In this document: positions 36,035 to 47,482 of the stretch, piece by piece | Numbering within the stretch: the stretch's first letter is position 1 | How the letters are laid out: each line of letters starts with the position of its first letter | Program-made: the position numbers and the translations under genes | Notes under the pieces: model-generated | Databases searched by the model: none | Told to the model about the DNA's origin: nothing | What the model saw: only the letters and a program-made list of their open reading frames with translations | NCBI GenBank assembly: GCA_029891385.1 | Contig: CM057233.1 | Span: 11,969,460-12,033,459 of the forward strand | DNA length: 64,000 bases | Source: Erythroxylum novogranatense | Taxonomy: Eukaryota > Streptophyta > Magnoliopsida > Malpighiales > Erythroxylaceae | Direction of reading: 5' to 3'

Positions 36035-36276
36035 ATCTTCTTCATTTTCGACTTTTGTTTGGCTCATCTTGGAGCTCTCACTTCCTTCCATGTTTTTCCC
36101 CCATAAACTAAAGAAAAACCTTGCTTGGAACCTCTAAAATCTGAAACCCTAGCTTCATCTTCCTCCTTCTTCTTCTTCTCCACGATAACCTCTCACTTCT
36201 CTCCTTTCTTTCAATTTTCTCCTCTTTCTCTCATGAATTTCGTGGGCTTCTTCCTCTTCCAACGACACAATCCCTT

Positions 36277-36284
36277 CTTTTATA
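36277..36284 (-). promoter_or_regulatory. TATA box of E6
   Basis: Element-sense GGCACTATAAAAGAAGGG is a strong TATA context. Transcription would start near 36250, about 220 bases before the donor. Confidence 0.6.
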
Positions 36285-37301
36285 GTGCCAGCTCATTAAA
36301 TGAGTGGCCAATGAATGAATTGCCCCTCTATGACAGGCTAAAATTCTAACTCTTTAAGTGATGTTCCCTATTTGCCCCTTAACTTTACTTTTAAATCGTG
36401 CTACTTTAGGACATGTTTTGCACTATCCATTTGAAGGAATTTATCAAAACTTCCTTCTAGAGAATTGTTCATCATTGTCTTAATTTCATAATGCCTAAAA
36501 AATCATTCAATGTGGAGCACTACACCAAAAGTTATAGTCCAAACATGTCAGACATAACATTCTACTAACACATTTTCTAGCAATTCACTTCCTTCCACAA
36601 ATTGGCATTCTTAAAGGCTAAATTGAACTTTCATTTCTTCATATGACTTGTAGCCCCATGTCTTAACTTTATTTGGCCTCAAAACTCTCTTCAATCGGAC
36701 CTCTACAAATCCCGAATTTCACAAAATAATGAACTATGTTCAGAAATTTCGTGTCTCACTTTGATTTAAACAATATTCCTCAATTAAGGCTCTAAAATTC
36801 ACAAATTTCACATAAAATGAAATTCATTGTCTTAGGAATCCAACGCTTCAAGAACCACGTCATTCGGATGTCGGACGGAAAAGATATTAGCAAAAGATTT
36901 GACAAGGTCGGATGAGGAAGGAAAATAGCAAGATCAGAATGAAACAAATCATTCCGATTATCATGAGATTCAATCAAACTCTTTCAATTCAACTCCAATT
37001 GATGTAAATTTTTATGGAGAGAAGGAAACATGTATTAGGAATTCAGTGCTTCAAGAATCACCCCAATTGGAGGTCGGATGAGTAAGTTATGATCAAAATA
37101 ATTCAACATGTTCAAACCCTAAATCGATTTGAAACTCTTTTGGAGCAAACTCCATAACTTTCAATATAGAGATCGGATTGATTTCGTTCTTAGACCATTT
37201 GAAAGTAGAATTCTAGATCTACAACTCTTATGAAGACCAAAAAATCAAAATTGGCCTCCAAAAGTGTCAAAAATCACGATTTTCACAAGCTGACCCGTGA
37301 A

Positions 37302-37460
37302 TGTCCGTTTAATGGACATGCATGTCCATTTAACGGACACTCACGACCCAAAATGCACCAAACCATCCGAGTAAGTCCGTTTAACGGACATTCATGTCCG
37401 CCTAGCAGACAAAGGCACAGCAAAGGGTCCTTTTGACCCGAGAAGGTCCGTTTAACAGAC
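37302..37460 (-). repeat. Five-copy 15-bp palindromic repeat in E6
   Basis: Copies of GTCCGTTTAACGGAC start at 37302, 37324, 37375, 37396 and 37446. The 37375 copy is perfect; the others have one to several changes, mostly compatible with partial loss of symmetry. Spacing is 21-51 bases. Confidence 0.9.
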
Positions 37461-38108
37461 ATGCGATTCCCAAAACCTCTTCAACCATTTCTAAAGCTTC
37501 TCACATCCAAACTAACATCATATACATATATACTTATAATCTTCACATATTTACTTATTCAAATGCCTAACTCTTCATAATAATCGAACAACAAATTCAA
37601 TTCACAATCTTCTCAAAGCTTAACTAAGTTGGTTCTTCAAAACCACAAATCTCAAACATGTCATCAAAGTTGTCATTAATATCAATCTTATATAACATCA
37701 TAACTTGTACCAACTATAACTCTTAATTCCGATCTCGAAAACTTGCATATTTAGTCTCATTGGAAAGATAAAAGAACAAGCTACAACTTCGAAGAAGGAA
37801 ACTTTGTCCAATTCTATTTCAATTATTTCCGAATTTCTTCTAAATCAACATACACATTTTTATTCTACACTTAACCTCAATGCACATGATTTCTTACATT
37901 CAATAGTATCATATCATTCACCAAGTTCCTTTCTTAATTTTTGCATAATATCTCACATATATAACCACAATTCATACTTAAGGTTTCTCAACTCATCATC
38001 CACACATAATTCACATTTCCTCATCTATAACACAAATTATATACAAAAACACTCATTTACTTTTATTTTCATATTTCAAATTTTCGCTTCAAGGTTCGAG
38101 GTCCAACA

Positions 38109-39839
38109 CGTAGATACGAAAGCATATAAATTGACATACCAATGGCCAAAGTTAAGAAAGCATTTTTGCCCCTAAATGTATATAGTATGCTTTCTTTCTT
38201 CTCCTTAGATGATAGGGCGTACGTCACTCATCTTAATTTCTTCCTTACCTTATAACTTTTCAAGGCCTTTAACATTAAAAAAAGGGGTTGAATATTGGTT
38301 TCAATGTAACGATAAAAAATGATAATGTAGAAAGAAAAACCAAGTACCCACTAATCAACTTAGAAACAACGATGTTAAATAGTTGAAAAGATGTCAAACA
38401 ATTAAGGTTTACTTGAGGAGAGCTTCAAATAATAGGTTATATGTGTTTCTTTCAATGATTGTTTCTAGCTATAAACAAAGAAAGGAACGTGAATAATCAA
38501 CAATAAAGGCTAATTATAACTAACATTAATACAAGAAGCTAGATTTTAACTCTTAACAAAGATGATAGAAGAGAATAAACAAAAAAAATGAGTCTTCTAG
38601 TTGTTGAATCACTTGTAACAACAATTTTTCTTTTATTTTGGAAACTAATTGTGATAACATATAAAAAATCATTTTCTAATTCTATTGTGGTTTTGTTTGT
38701 AAAAAACGATAAACTAAAGTGAATAGAACCAAACAAGTTTTAACAACTTATTTTCATATCTTTTGCATCTATAATAGAAAAACAAAAAAACATAACCAAA
38801 CAATCCTTAAGTTAACAATTTTATGGGTTTTAGATTACATGGTTGCATCTTCTTTAGATGCATTATATAACAACAATATAAAAATAACGTGTAGATGAAT
38901 ATTTATAAATAAGAAAAATATTTACATTCAAATATAAATAAATAATACTACTTAAAGATCTACAATATAACCGATGATCACTTAAGTATCTCGCATAAAT
39001 TTTTTACACATATTAAACATCCTTTTGTAAACAACATGTAAATAAGATTTTAATTCTCTAAAAAGAATTTTGTTTCTTTTTACGTAAGTTATGAACATAT
39101 GATTTTATAGGACTTTCAATACATAATCAAAGAATTTAATTATATATATGTGTGAGTGTGAGTGTGAGTGTATCACTTCTTGAATAACTATTTTTTTATG
39201 TTTAGTTTCCATAAGACACCTTTGAAAAATATAAAAGAGAGGTTCACTTTTTGAATATCAATTTAATTCAAAATCAAATCCTTAGGTCTATCATATATGT
39301 ACTACATTAAAATATCCCAATATCTCTCATTAAAACATGATGGGATTAATAGGCCTTACATTTTCGAAATTTATACTTGTTAAATACTCTACATGAATAA
39401 CATACTTTGGGAGCTCTAATGTTATCTATCTGTTAAAAGTATGTAACTTCTCAACTAAGAACAAATATTAGAGTAAACTTAATATCCTTACCCTATATTA
39501 TAAATCACATCACTTATCACCACAATCTCATTTTATAAACACTTTATTTTAATATTGTTTTCACAAAGACGGTATGAACATTTCTAATACATCTTAATGA
39601 AAACTCAAGATTTGTAATGATCTTTCTCATTTCTCAATAATTCAAATTAAATGTGTTTCATTAAACTAATCAATCATTATTTTCTATAACATTATAACAT
39701 AATAGACATTATTTTAATTCATTAAAAGTAGAATCTAAGTAAAAGTGTATTTAATTTAAGATTTACAAAGCCTCAAAGATCCTCATGTAATATAAATTAA
39801 GAATGGGTTGTGATATCTTTATTGGTTGATTATATATAT
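38109..39839. other. Intergenic AT-rich DNA
   Basis: No gene recognised. A short GTGAGT microsatellite lies near 39150-39171. Confidence 0.6.
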
Positions 39840-40210
39840 TGATATGCACAAATTATGTACATATTTTACATGCATTTTGCTTATTTTAAATGTTAAATTA
39901 CCTTGTTTTACTTAATTTTATTAGCTTTTTGGTAATTATGAAAAGTGGACATTAAGATGATATTATTTAAGATTGAAGGTAATTATTAGCAAAAACTTAG
40001 ACAAATTCATAATTCTTAAAAGAAAACAGTTTGGTCCACACCCAATTACTAGCTTATAGCTTAGAAGAATTAAGTATAGTAAGTGACACGGTCTCAATTA
40101 TTGCTATGTAGGAGTAATGCGTATGTATGAGAGAAAACGATAAGATCCATCACCCAGAAGACACATTAGAGGTTTATAATAGGCCTCAAACTTAGGAAAA
40201 AAACTATGGC
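39840..40210 (+). repeat. Probable Tat/Athila-type LTR, left fragment
   Basis: Begins TGATATGCACAAATTATG and contains AGCTTTTTGGTAATTATG and GTGGACATTAAG. This style resembles long Tat/Athila LTRs. It is interrupted by E7 at 40210, continues at 43515, is interrupted again by E5 at 44097, and continues at 56233. The exact LTR boundaries are unproven. Confidence 0.42.
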
Positions 40211-40720
40211 TGTTGGAACTTCACCTTGAAGAGTCACGCGTCCGACGTCCTACGTGACATCTGGACGCGCAAACCCACGAGGGAGGAATTCCCCACCAGG
40301 TCAACCTAAAAAACGAACTCATTTCACTTACTTCTGATCAGCTCTTGAAAATTTCATCCTAATCTCTCTTAATAAAATTGAAAGTCTTAAAGACCAAATT
40401 GAAATCCAAAATCCTAAGCTAAAATGAAAATTCATGTCTCTAGATTATTCAAAACCCAAAAATCACTCCAATCAGATCTCTCCTGAGTGAAAAATTACCA
40501 AGGTACGAAACCATGCCCAAAATATCCATCCAATTGACTCAATTTGATTTAAACCGTAAATTTCAACTAACTCCCGAAAATTTTAAATTTTGCCTAAAAA
40601 AGTAGAAATTTTTCTTAGAAAACTAATGCTTCAAAAATCGAGTAAATCGAAGGTCAAACGAAAGAGTTATAAGCAAAAGAGTGGGAAGAGGTTGTATTTG
40701 AAAAATAGAAAATCAGAAAT

Positions 40721-40888
40721 TATTTAAAGAATAAAGAAAAAAAATTAATTAATTGGAACAATGCCTCGTCGCACTCTGCTGAGTGCGAGGCGTATTTAAA
40801 GAATAAAGAAAAAATATATTAATTAATTGGAACAATGCCTCATTGCACTCTACTGAGTGCGACGCCTCGCATTCAGTAGAGTGCGAGG
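40721..40888 (-). repeat. Tandem duplication and CGCACTC/GAGTGCG hairpins in E7
   Basis: Two direct units (40721-40792 and 40793-40866, 72 and 74 bases) each end in a hairpin: TCGCACTC-TGCT-GAGTGCGA and TGCACTC-TACT-GAGTGCG. A third inverted copy, CCTCGCATTC-AGTA-GAGTGCGAGG, follows at 40865-40888. Confidence 0.85.
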
Positions 40889-42014
40889 TGAACGTCAACC
40901 GTGATCGCGAGCCTCGCGGTTCATGAGGCGCGAAGCCATGACATGAGCATGCTCGGCCTTCAAGGCCATGAGTGGACTTGCTCTTTTTCTTCTTCTTTTT
41001 TTTTGACATCTGAACTTTAAAAAATTATAACTTTTTGTACAAATTTCCAAAATTTGAAAATTTGATATCAATAAAAAGATAAAAGGAAGCTCTACAACTT
41101 CCATGAAGGATTCAAAAACTAATTTGCCTTTTAAGGGAAACAAAAGCTACTTCAAATTTACTGCCCAAATTTAAAATTATTCCACACACTAACAGAAATT
41201 CGAAAAATCATATCTTTTAACACAAAAGCGCTAAAATGTCACATTTTACCTTAATGGAAAGATAAAAAGACGATCTACAATTTTTATAAAGGATGCAAAA
41301 ATCAATGAAGGCTTTAAAGAGGTGAAAAATCCTTCCAAAGATACTGCCTAGACAATACCCTTTTCAATGGTAACAACATTCTTCTAAACCTTATAACTTC
41401 TTAATCCTAAATCCAAAAGTGACATATTATATACCAATAGAAAGCTATAAACATGAACTACATTCTTCAAGAAGACCCTTCTATCCAATTCACATTCTAA
41501 GAGGGTCAAAAATGTAGTCAAAGTTTCTGTCCATTATAAAAATTTGGACAACATCTCCTCTAAAATTCAACCAGCCAAAAATCATCAACCTTCAATCAAT
41601 TTCCAGCACTTGCACATAAAAACTTCAATCTTCACATTCTTCAATCTCCCAACTCCAAACCAATCCATGCCAATCCATAATTTAACTCAAATGGCAGCAA
41701 CCACACACCTATTCATCTAGTCATTTTCAAACTATAAAACAACACATTTTAAAGCAATATATACAAGAATAATTTACAACTCAATTCTTTTGCATTTACA
41801 TGAAAGACATGGGTTATTACAAAGCTTTAAAGGACATTTTAGCCCTAATACATCAAAAGTATCCAAAAGTCAAAATACAATGAAAGTTACTTAAACAATA
41901 ACTTTTGTGCTAAAATGCATCTAAAGCTTTGGTGCTAAAATCTAACTTCCAAAATCAAAGTGAAACAGGAGTAATGTCTTGATCCCGGTGCAGTTACTCA
42001 ATTTCTCACTCGTC

Positions 42015-42053
42015 GCCTGTAGAGGGAAAAAGGGGGTGTGAGCTCGACGGCTC
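42015..42053 (-). promoter_or_regulatory. Hairpin plus candidate 3' splice site in E7
   Basis: Element-sense GAGC-CGTCGA-GCTC (42053-42040) is followed by CCCCCTTTTTCCCTCTACAG|G, with AG at 42018-42017. The pyrimidine tract and CAG|G are close to consensus. With the donor at 42869 the candidate intron is 853 bases. Confidence 0.55.
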
Positions 42054-42224
42054 AGTGGGTAACAACTTAATAATTAAGAATAAGCAAAAACAGTCTTTAA
42101 CAATTATTTTCAAGGCAATTTTACCAAAATCATCTTTGCCATAAAGAAATCCCCATCATATTCAATTGATCAAAACATTTACAAAAACAACATAGACAAA
42201 GCATATCACATAATCACATAGAAG

Positions 42225-42385
42225 ATGGTTTGGATGGATCCAAACGGAACGTAATACACATTCCCGCGAAGCGGTCATGTGTAGCCATGAACTTATGAGA
42301 GTCCGTGAGGGGTAGGCGGGAGAAGCCTATGGATAGACAAGTGCACTTGACTCTTAAGGGACCACCACAAACCCATCAAATCATG
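42225..42385 (-). repeat. Conserved LTR block (GGCGGGAGAAGC) in E7
   Basis: On the plus strand GGTTTGG, GTGTAG, GGTAGGCGGGAGAAGCC, AAGTGCACTTGAC, AAGGGAC and AAACCCA follow the order seen in E2 and E6. Confidence 0.65.
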
Positions 42386-42859
42386 CAGCTCACTCAATTC
42401 ACACATAATTGCCCAAAATGACATTTTTCCGAAATCACATGTTTCATTCTTTTTCATTGGACAAACAATTTTGCAAACATTTCTACAACTTATTTACACA
42501 CAAAAGACACATAATACAAATTTAAACCATCCAAAAATTAATAATTACAAAATTGGTAAGTTATAGGAAAGCAATAAATTGCATTTATGACAAGAAATTT
42601 AATGTGCTTATTAACTCAATTATTAAAATATCACCCACCTTAATTCCTTTAGCTTTGAGCTTGGTCAATTTGTCTTTCCTCTAACTCCAATTGCCTTTCT
42701 TGACCTTAATCAAAGCACAAAAATCCCATATTAACATGAGATGTCAAAATTGGCACATCTTAGGAAATGAAAGCATGAATTAAATCCTACACAACCTTAC
42801 CCATGCTTTTCCTAAGCTATTAGAATCTAAACCCATCATAGATTTCAAATAATTTCGAA

Positions 42860-42874
42860 AATACCTCACCTTAG
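42860..42874 (-). promoter_or_regulatory. Candidate 5' splice site inside E7
   Basis: Element-sense CTAAG|GTGAGGTATT with GT at 42869-42868, after the AG-rich leader. A possible TATA (CTTATAAGG, near 43291-43284) is farther upstream than in the other families. Confidence 0.5.
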
Positions 42875-43006
42875 AAGCCACCCACGAAATCTGATTTTTT
42901 TTTTGCCTATAATGGAAGATTACTCCTTCTTCTTCCTTTTTCCCTCTTAAAGAACTCTTAAAATCACTTTTCTAAACCAAGATTTGACAAACCCCTAACT
43001 TCTTCT

Positions 43007-43038
<32 letters not shown>

Positions 43039-43514
43039 TTTTCTCCACCGAAGGTCTCCCTCTTTTCCTTTCTTTGCAAGTTTCGTAGCTTCCTTTCAAA
43101 TGACTTTCAAATGACTTAGCAAACTTGTTTCTTACTTTAAAACCTAAGTCCCCAAAACTACATAGTTTCATCCTTCCTCTTTATTACTTGAAATTTTCCT
43201 TATCCTACTTCATCCATACAACCCAAAGCCTTCTTGTTTCTTTCCTTCTTGTTTTATTAAGTCTAAAAGACTAAAATGCCCCTCCTTATAAGCCTTAACC
43301 TTTAAAAACATAAGTTAACTTCCTAAATTACCCCCATATCCTCTTATTCTTGTAATTTCTAACAACATACAAAACTCTAATTTAAACTAATCCCTCCATT
43401 TAATTTAAGCACTAAAAACCTAAAATTATTTTAACCAAAAAAAATTAAGCAACCTAAACCTCAAAATAATTTAAACAGGCTTATGTAATAAGAAAGAGGA
43501 ATCGGGACCCAACA

Positions 43515-44097
43515 ATGGCACATGCAAACTAAAACATATTTAAGAGCATAAACCCTAATTTTTATGAGATTTTAATCACATTTTTAAGAAAACACATATA
43601 AGAAAAAAAATTCTCTTTAAAAGATTGAGTTAGCCATCAACAAGCTTTTCCAACACTTGGGAAATTAATTTTAACTTGTTTTTCACTAGAAATTAAGATC
43701 TAGGCATCATCTCAATTGATCAACCGATTAGTAGAATTAGGCAGTTCATCTAGATTTACTTTTGTTATAATTTCTCTATTTTTTTCATTTGATTTTGTTG
43801 CTTCAAACATATTTAATGGCTAAATTCTTTTTTTTTAATGTTTAGACATGGAAATCCTTAATGTTTATATTTGTATATATTGATTTAATATAATTTATGA
43901 TATGTGATATATTTTTATAAACTTTTTCCGTTAATCTTTATGTTGATTTATTTATGCTTATGTCTAAATCTAGTTTAAATTCACTTATGAAAGACTAAAG
44001 AGAGCCTACTTATAAGTGAGTTATGGCTTAGACATAAGGGTTAAATAGGGTGCCTAAGGGGGACCTATATGATTTTCTTAGTGTTAGAGTGAAACAT
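43515..44097 (+). repeat. Probable Tat/Athila-type LTR, middle fragment
   Basis: Resumes after E7 with ATGGCACATGC and ends at AACAT, the E5 target. It contains ATTTGATTTTGTTGCTTC and TTAATGGCTAAATTC, reminiscent of this LTR type. No coding content. Confidence 0.4.
44093..44097. repeat. Target-site duplication of E5, left copy
   Basis: AACAT before the LTR start, identical to 56233-56237. Confidence 0.9.
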
Positions 44098-44805
44098 TGT
44101 AACATCCCACCCTCAATTGGAAAGGTAGAATAGTAAATTGGCATAGGATGTGCAAGATTGGGATTTCATGGGACTCTCATGCATAATAGGAATGCTACAT
44201 AGTCACAATTGTGCACAGGAATTTACTGTACATGCATACATGACATTCTCGATTTTCGTGCCTAAAATAATTTTATTGGGATTAGCGTGATTTTTGGATT
44301 TGGAAAATTATTCTGAGTGCGCCATAAATTGTTTTCTATTTTAAGGGATTTTCGGAAATTTTTCTGGAATTTTTCGGGGTTCTTGCCCGGACCGGAAAAA
44401 TTCTAACTGACTGACTGAGTGACTTTCTCTGTACTAAAAAGGACTGCCTAATGGCATGAGATTATTGGATAAATGATGTTAGGGAATTGTTTTAGAGCCA
44501 TGATTAGAGATTAATTGGGATTGGTGTTTAATTAACTAGGATTACTTGAAAATTGTATTTGTCTCATTTAAAGTCAAGTGTCCCTCTACATTTATTAATT
44601 TTTTCCTTGCATATTCATCACCTACGATACTCTTCATGTTTGAAGTCAACCAATTACTTTTAAAAGATCAATTATGCTTGAGTTCTCTTGTCATTTACGG
44701 CTCTTCCTTTAACCAATACAAAAGTGAAAGTTGGTTTATTTCTCCTCTCATCCTCTCATCCGAAACTTGCCATTTCTTCTCCTTCGACTATTTCTTTTTT
44801 CTCCC

Positions 44806-44812
44806 ATATAAG
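44806..44812 (+). promoter_or_regulatory. Candidate TATA box of E5 5' LTR
   Basis: CCCATATAAGTTCC; predicted start near 44840, about 60 bases before the donor. The same sequence occurs in the 3' LTR near 53161. Confidence 0.5.
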
Positions 44813-44898
44813 TTCCACTTGTTAATTACTTGCTTGCCTCCCTTTCTTCTCAACCAAGCCTTGAGTGGAAGATGATCTTTGTGATACAAGTAAAGGCC

Positions 44899-44909
44899 AT
44901 AGGTGAGTT
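44899..44909 (+). promoter_or_regulatory. Candidate 5' splice site inside E5 5' LTR
   Basis: CATAG|GTGAGTTA, GT at 44903-44904, a consensus donor; conserved in the 3' LTR (GT at 53258-53259). Confidence 0.55.
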
Positions 44910-47414
44910 ATCAAGGTAGGAAGTGTGGAGATGTTTAAAGATTTGGAGAATTGATAGCTTGTAACTTGTTTAAGGTGAGAATTGATGTTTGTTTTTATTC
45001 TTTTGGTAGTTAGAAGCATTCATGGAGATCCTTTAAGTGTTTATTTGATCATGAAAGTGGTAGGTTTGAATGGGTTTAATGCATGCTTGTGTGAGGGAAG
45101 TGGATAGAGTAGTTAAAGAATGTGAAAGTAATGTTGTTAATGATGTTTAATGAATGGAAATGAAATAAGGAAGTTGTGTATGTCGGTGCTGCCAACTTTT
45201 GTGTAATTATATAAGTAAATGTTGTGATGATTTTGTGGTTGAATTAGAGGTGTAAATGGATGCTTGGTGATGTGTTATTGATAATAGAAGTGATAGGATT
45301 AGGTTGAAGTTGAAAGCTGGAAAGTGCATTTTGACCCTATTGCAATGTTTTGATCATAACTAATTGTGTAGGTGAGAAAATGAGGTTAGATTTGTGCCCA
45401 ATTAAACTTTGGGATGTTGGTTAAATTTTTGTGTGAAATAGGTGTTGTCCAATTTTAGCTTTAAGAGGTTGCAATATGGTTTGGAAAGTTACTGCTATTG
45501 ACTGGAATGAATAGTACCCGAAACTATAACCTAGAGTTTTGCTAATTTTTCTAAATTAATTGAGAAGGAATTAGAACAAATGGACTAAATGAAAGTTGAA
45601 GCCTATTAAGTTATCTTTCCAATTCCACTGATTTTACAATTTTTCGATATGTATAGTAGGAGTTATGGACTGATGACTATTGATTGTTTTCATGCATTGA
45701 ATGAAACCTAACTGGATTGGCGGATTTGCTGTACATTCTGATTTGGAGGAATTTTAGTAATTTTTGTGACTTGAATTGGTTCTAGGATCTACTGAAGAGT
45801 TATAAATGACACATTGATCTTGAAAATGATATATGACATGTAATTTTGGTTGTCATATTTGAGAGAAATGAATTTGCAAAAACCGAACTCGCATTAGGTT
45901 GTGAATTGTCGATCATGGCGTAAACTTGCATAACAGTTTTGAAATTGTTAGAGATCGAATTGGAAGTTGAGTTCTTCATGAAAATTGAAGTTTGAGATCT
46001 TATATTTTCAGGGATATAAGGTAGTGAATTTGGTGACATTTGTGCTAAGAGATATCTTGTTGTGAAATGTCTTTGTTCAGATTGGGAAAATTCGAGGGTT
46101 GATGCTTTGGTGAATTGTTTGACATAGTTAGCAAGTGAATCTGATTTTGGGTTGTTCATGAAAGTTGTAGATAACATTGTTCTCTTACTGCCTTATTTAT
46201 TGTGTAATTGTTGACTAAAGAATCAGAAGGTTAATGAATTTGCAATGTATTGCACTGTTTTGATAGGTTTTGAGTAGGCGGTGGCTTTGACTGAACTTTT
46301 GACACCCTTATGGGTAAAATTGCTTGTTGGGGTCTTCATGAAACTTGTAGAGGGTTTCATTATCTTTCCAACAAGGTATAGTTTGCATTTTCTGAAATGT
46401 GTAGAAAGAGATATGATAGGTTGAATTTCAGTTGGAAAACAGGAAAAAGAGAAGGAAATAAGGGCTATTAATTGTTGAATTTTGGTTTCTTTCGTGAATA
46501 ACTTTTCCGTCCGTCTTCCGATTGACCTGAGTCTTGAGGCATCGGATTCAGTGAATATTTAATTTCATTTTCTGAGAGATTCAGAATTTTTGGACGAGAA
46601 ATTGACGTGGGTCTGGGTAAAGGTCTGTTTAATCACTGTTTTGTTTAATTGGGGACCTATAGAGGTCCGAATTGCGCACCGTCAACGCCAATAGGTTTTT
46701 AATTTTTTGACGGATTTTTATGATGGAAAAAAATGAGATTAGGGCCGGGAATTCATGAACATGCATATTTCACCTACATGTGCATCAGTACTAGTTCGAA
46801 TTAAATATTTAGTGACTCGTACCTTCTCTGATTCTTATAGAGGCCCAAGTGGAGCGTCGTTCGACCGACGGGGCGAAAACTTCCCGGCATTAGCTCGGAA
46901 GTAATAGGTGAGTAACCTAGGTGGTTACCTCAATCTATGTGTTTACTGTGACTTATTTGCCCTACGGGGATTACTTGGATTACATGATATTGACTGTAAA
47001 TTACTGCTCATTGGGAATTATAGACTATTATGTAACTGTTCAATTGAACATGTGCACTCATGCACAGATGCATAAACTGATAAAGAATAAATGTGAACCG
47101 AAGTCGCCATCGACATCGACATCTGCGAGCTAGAGTTGAAGGAGATAATTCTCCTGACGCGCTTCATCGACTATTGAACTTCGCTAAAGCACTCGGTCAC
47201 AACATTGTAATAAAGCGAAAAGAGTCATATGTGCATTGCATACTGGACTGAATAATTGACATGGTACCTGACTGTATCTATACTATAATATGACTATAAG
47301 CGTGTTCGCATTATCGTGATCGTGTTGTATGCCTATTACTGTGATTGTATTAGCATTGTAATTGTATGATTACTGGATGCATACTGTATCATGCTTATAT
47401 GATGCATGAATTGG

Positions 47415-47482
47415 GAGAACCATCGATGATGGTTTCTCATTGAGTTCGCAAACTCATCCAAAATTGCAATCTATTTTTCAGG
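47415..47482 (+). promoter_or_regulatory. Hairpins plus candidate 3' splice site in E5 5' LTR
   Basis: GAGAACCATCGATGATGG begins a 24-base palindrome (47415-47438). TGAGTT-CGCA-AACTCA follows (47441-47456), then TTGCAATCTATTTTTCAG|G with AG at 47480-47481. Donor 44903 to here would be a 2579-base intron lying wholly in the LTR. The 3' LTR reads TTTTTCAAAG here, so the site is not identical in both copies. Confidence 0.5.

Larger units (their letters stand above)
33886..38108 (-). mobile_element. E6: solo LTR of an E3-related family
   Basis: Plus-strand ends TGTTGGAACCCGATCC and GAGGTCCAACA, 4223 bp. Flanks are TGTAG (33881-33885) and CGTAG (38109-38113), a 5-bp duplication with one change. 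In minus orientation the order matches E3: repeats, palindromes, TCCGTCCGACATCCGA block, TATA, AG-rich leader, donor, GGCTTCTCCCGCC block, GAGCT hairpin. No internal region or second LTR adjoins, so it probably formed by LTR-LTR recombination. Confidence 0.87.
40211..43514 (-). mobile_element. E7: solo LTR, third long-LTR family
   Basis: Plus-strand ends TGTTGGAACTTC and ATCGGGACCCAACA, 3304 bp, with the exact duplication ATGGC at 40206-40210 and 43515-43519. In minus orientation it has a CT/AG-rich leader (43080-42900), a donor (42869), the GGCTTCTCCCGCC block (near 42325), a GAGC hairpin and acceptor (42017), then degenerate repeats and palindromes toward its 3' end. No coding region or partner LTR adjoins. 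Confidence 0.9.

Noticed and set aside
40749..41143. Minus-strand frames with poly-Lys starts in E7
   Set aside because: They sit over the LTR hairpins and degenerate repeats; no protein family recognised.
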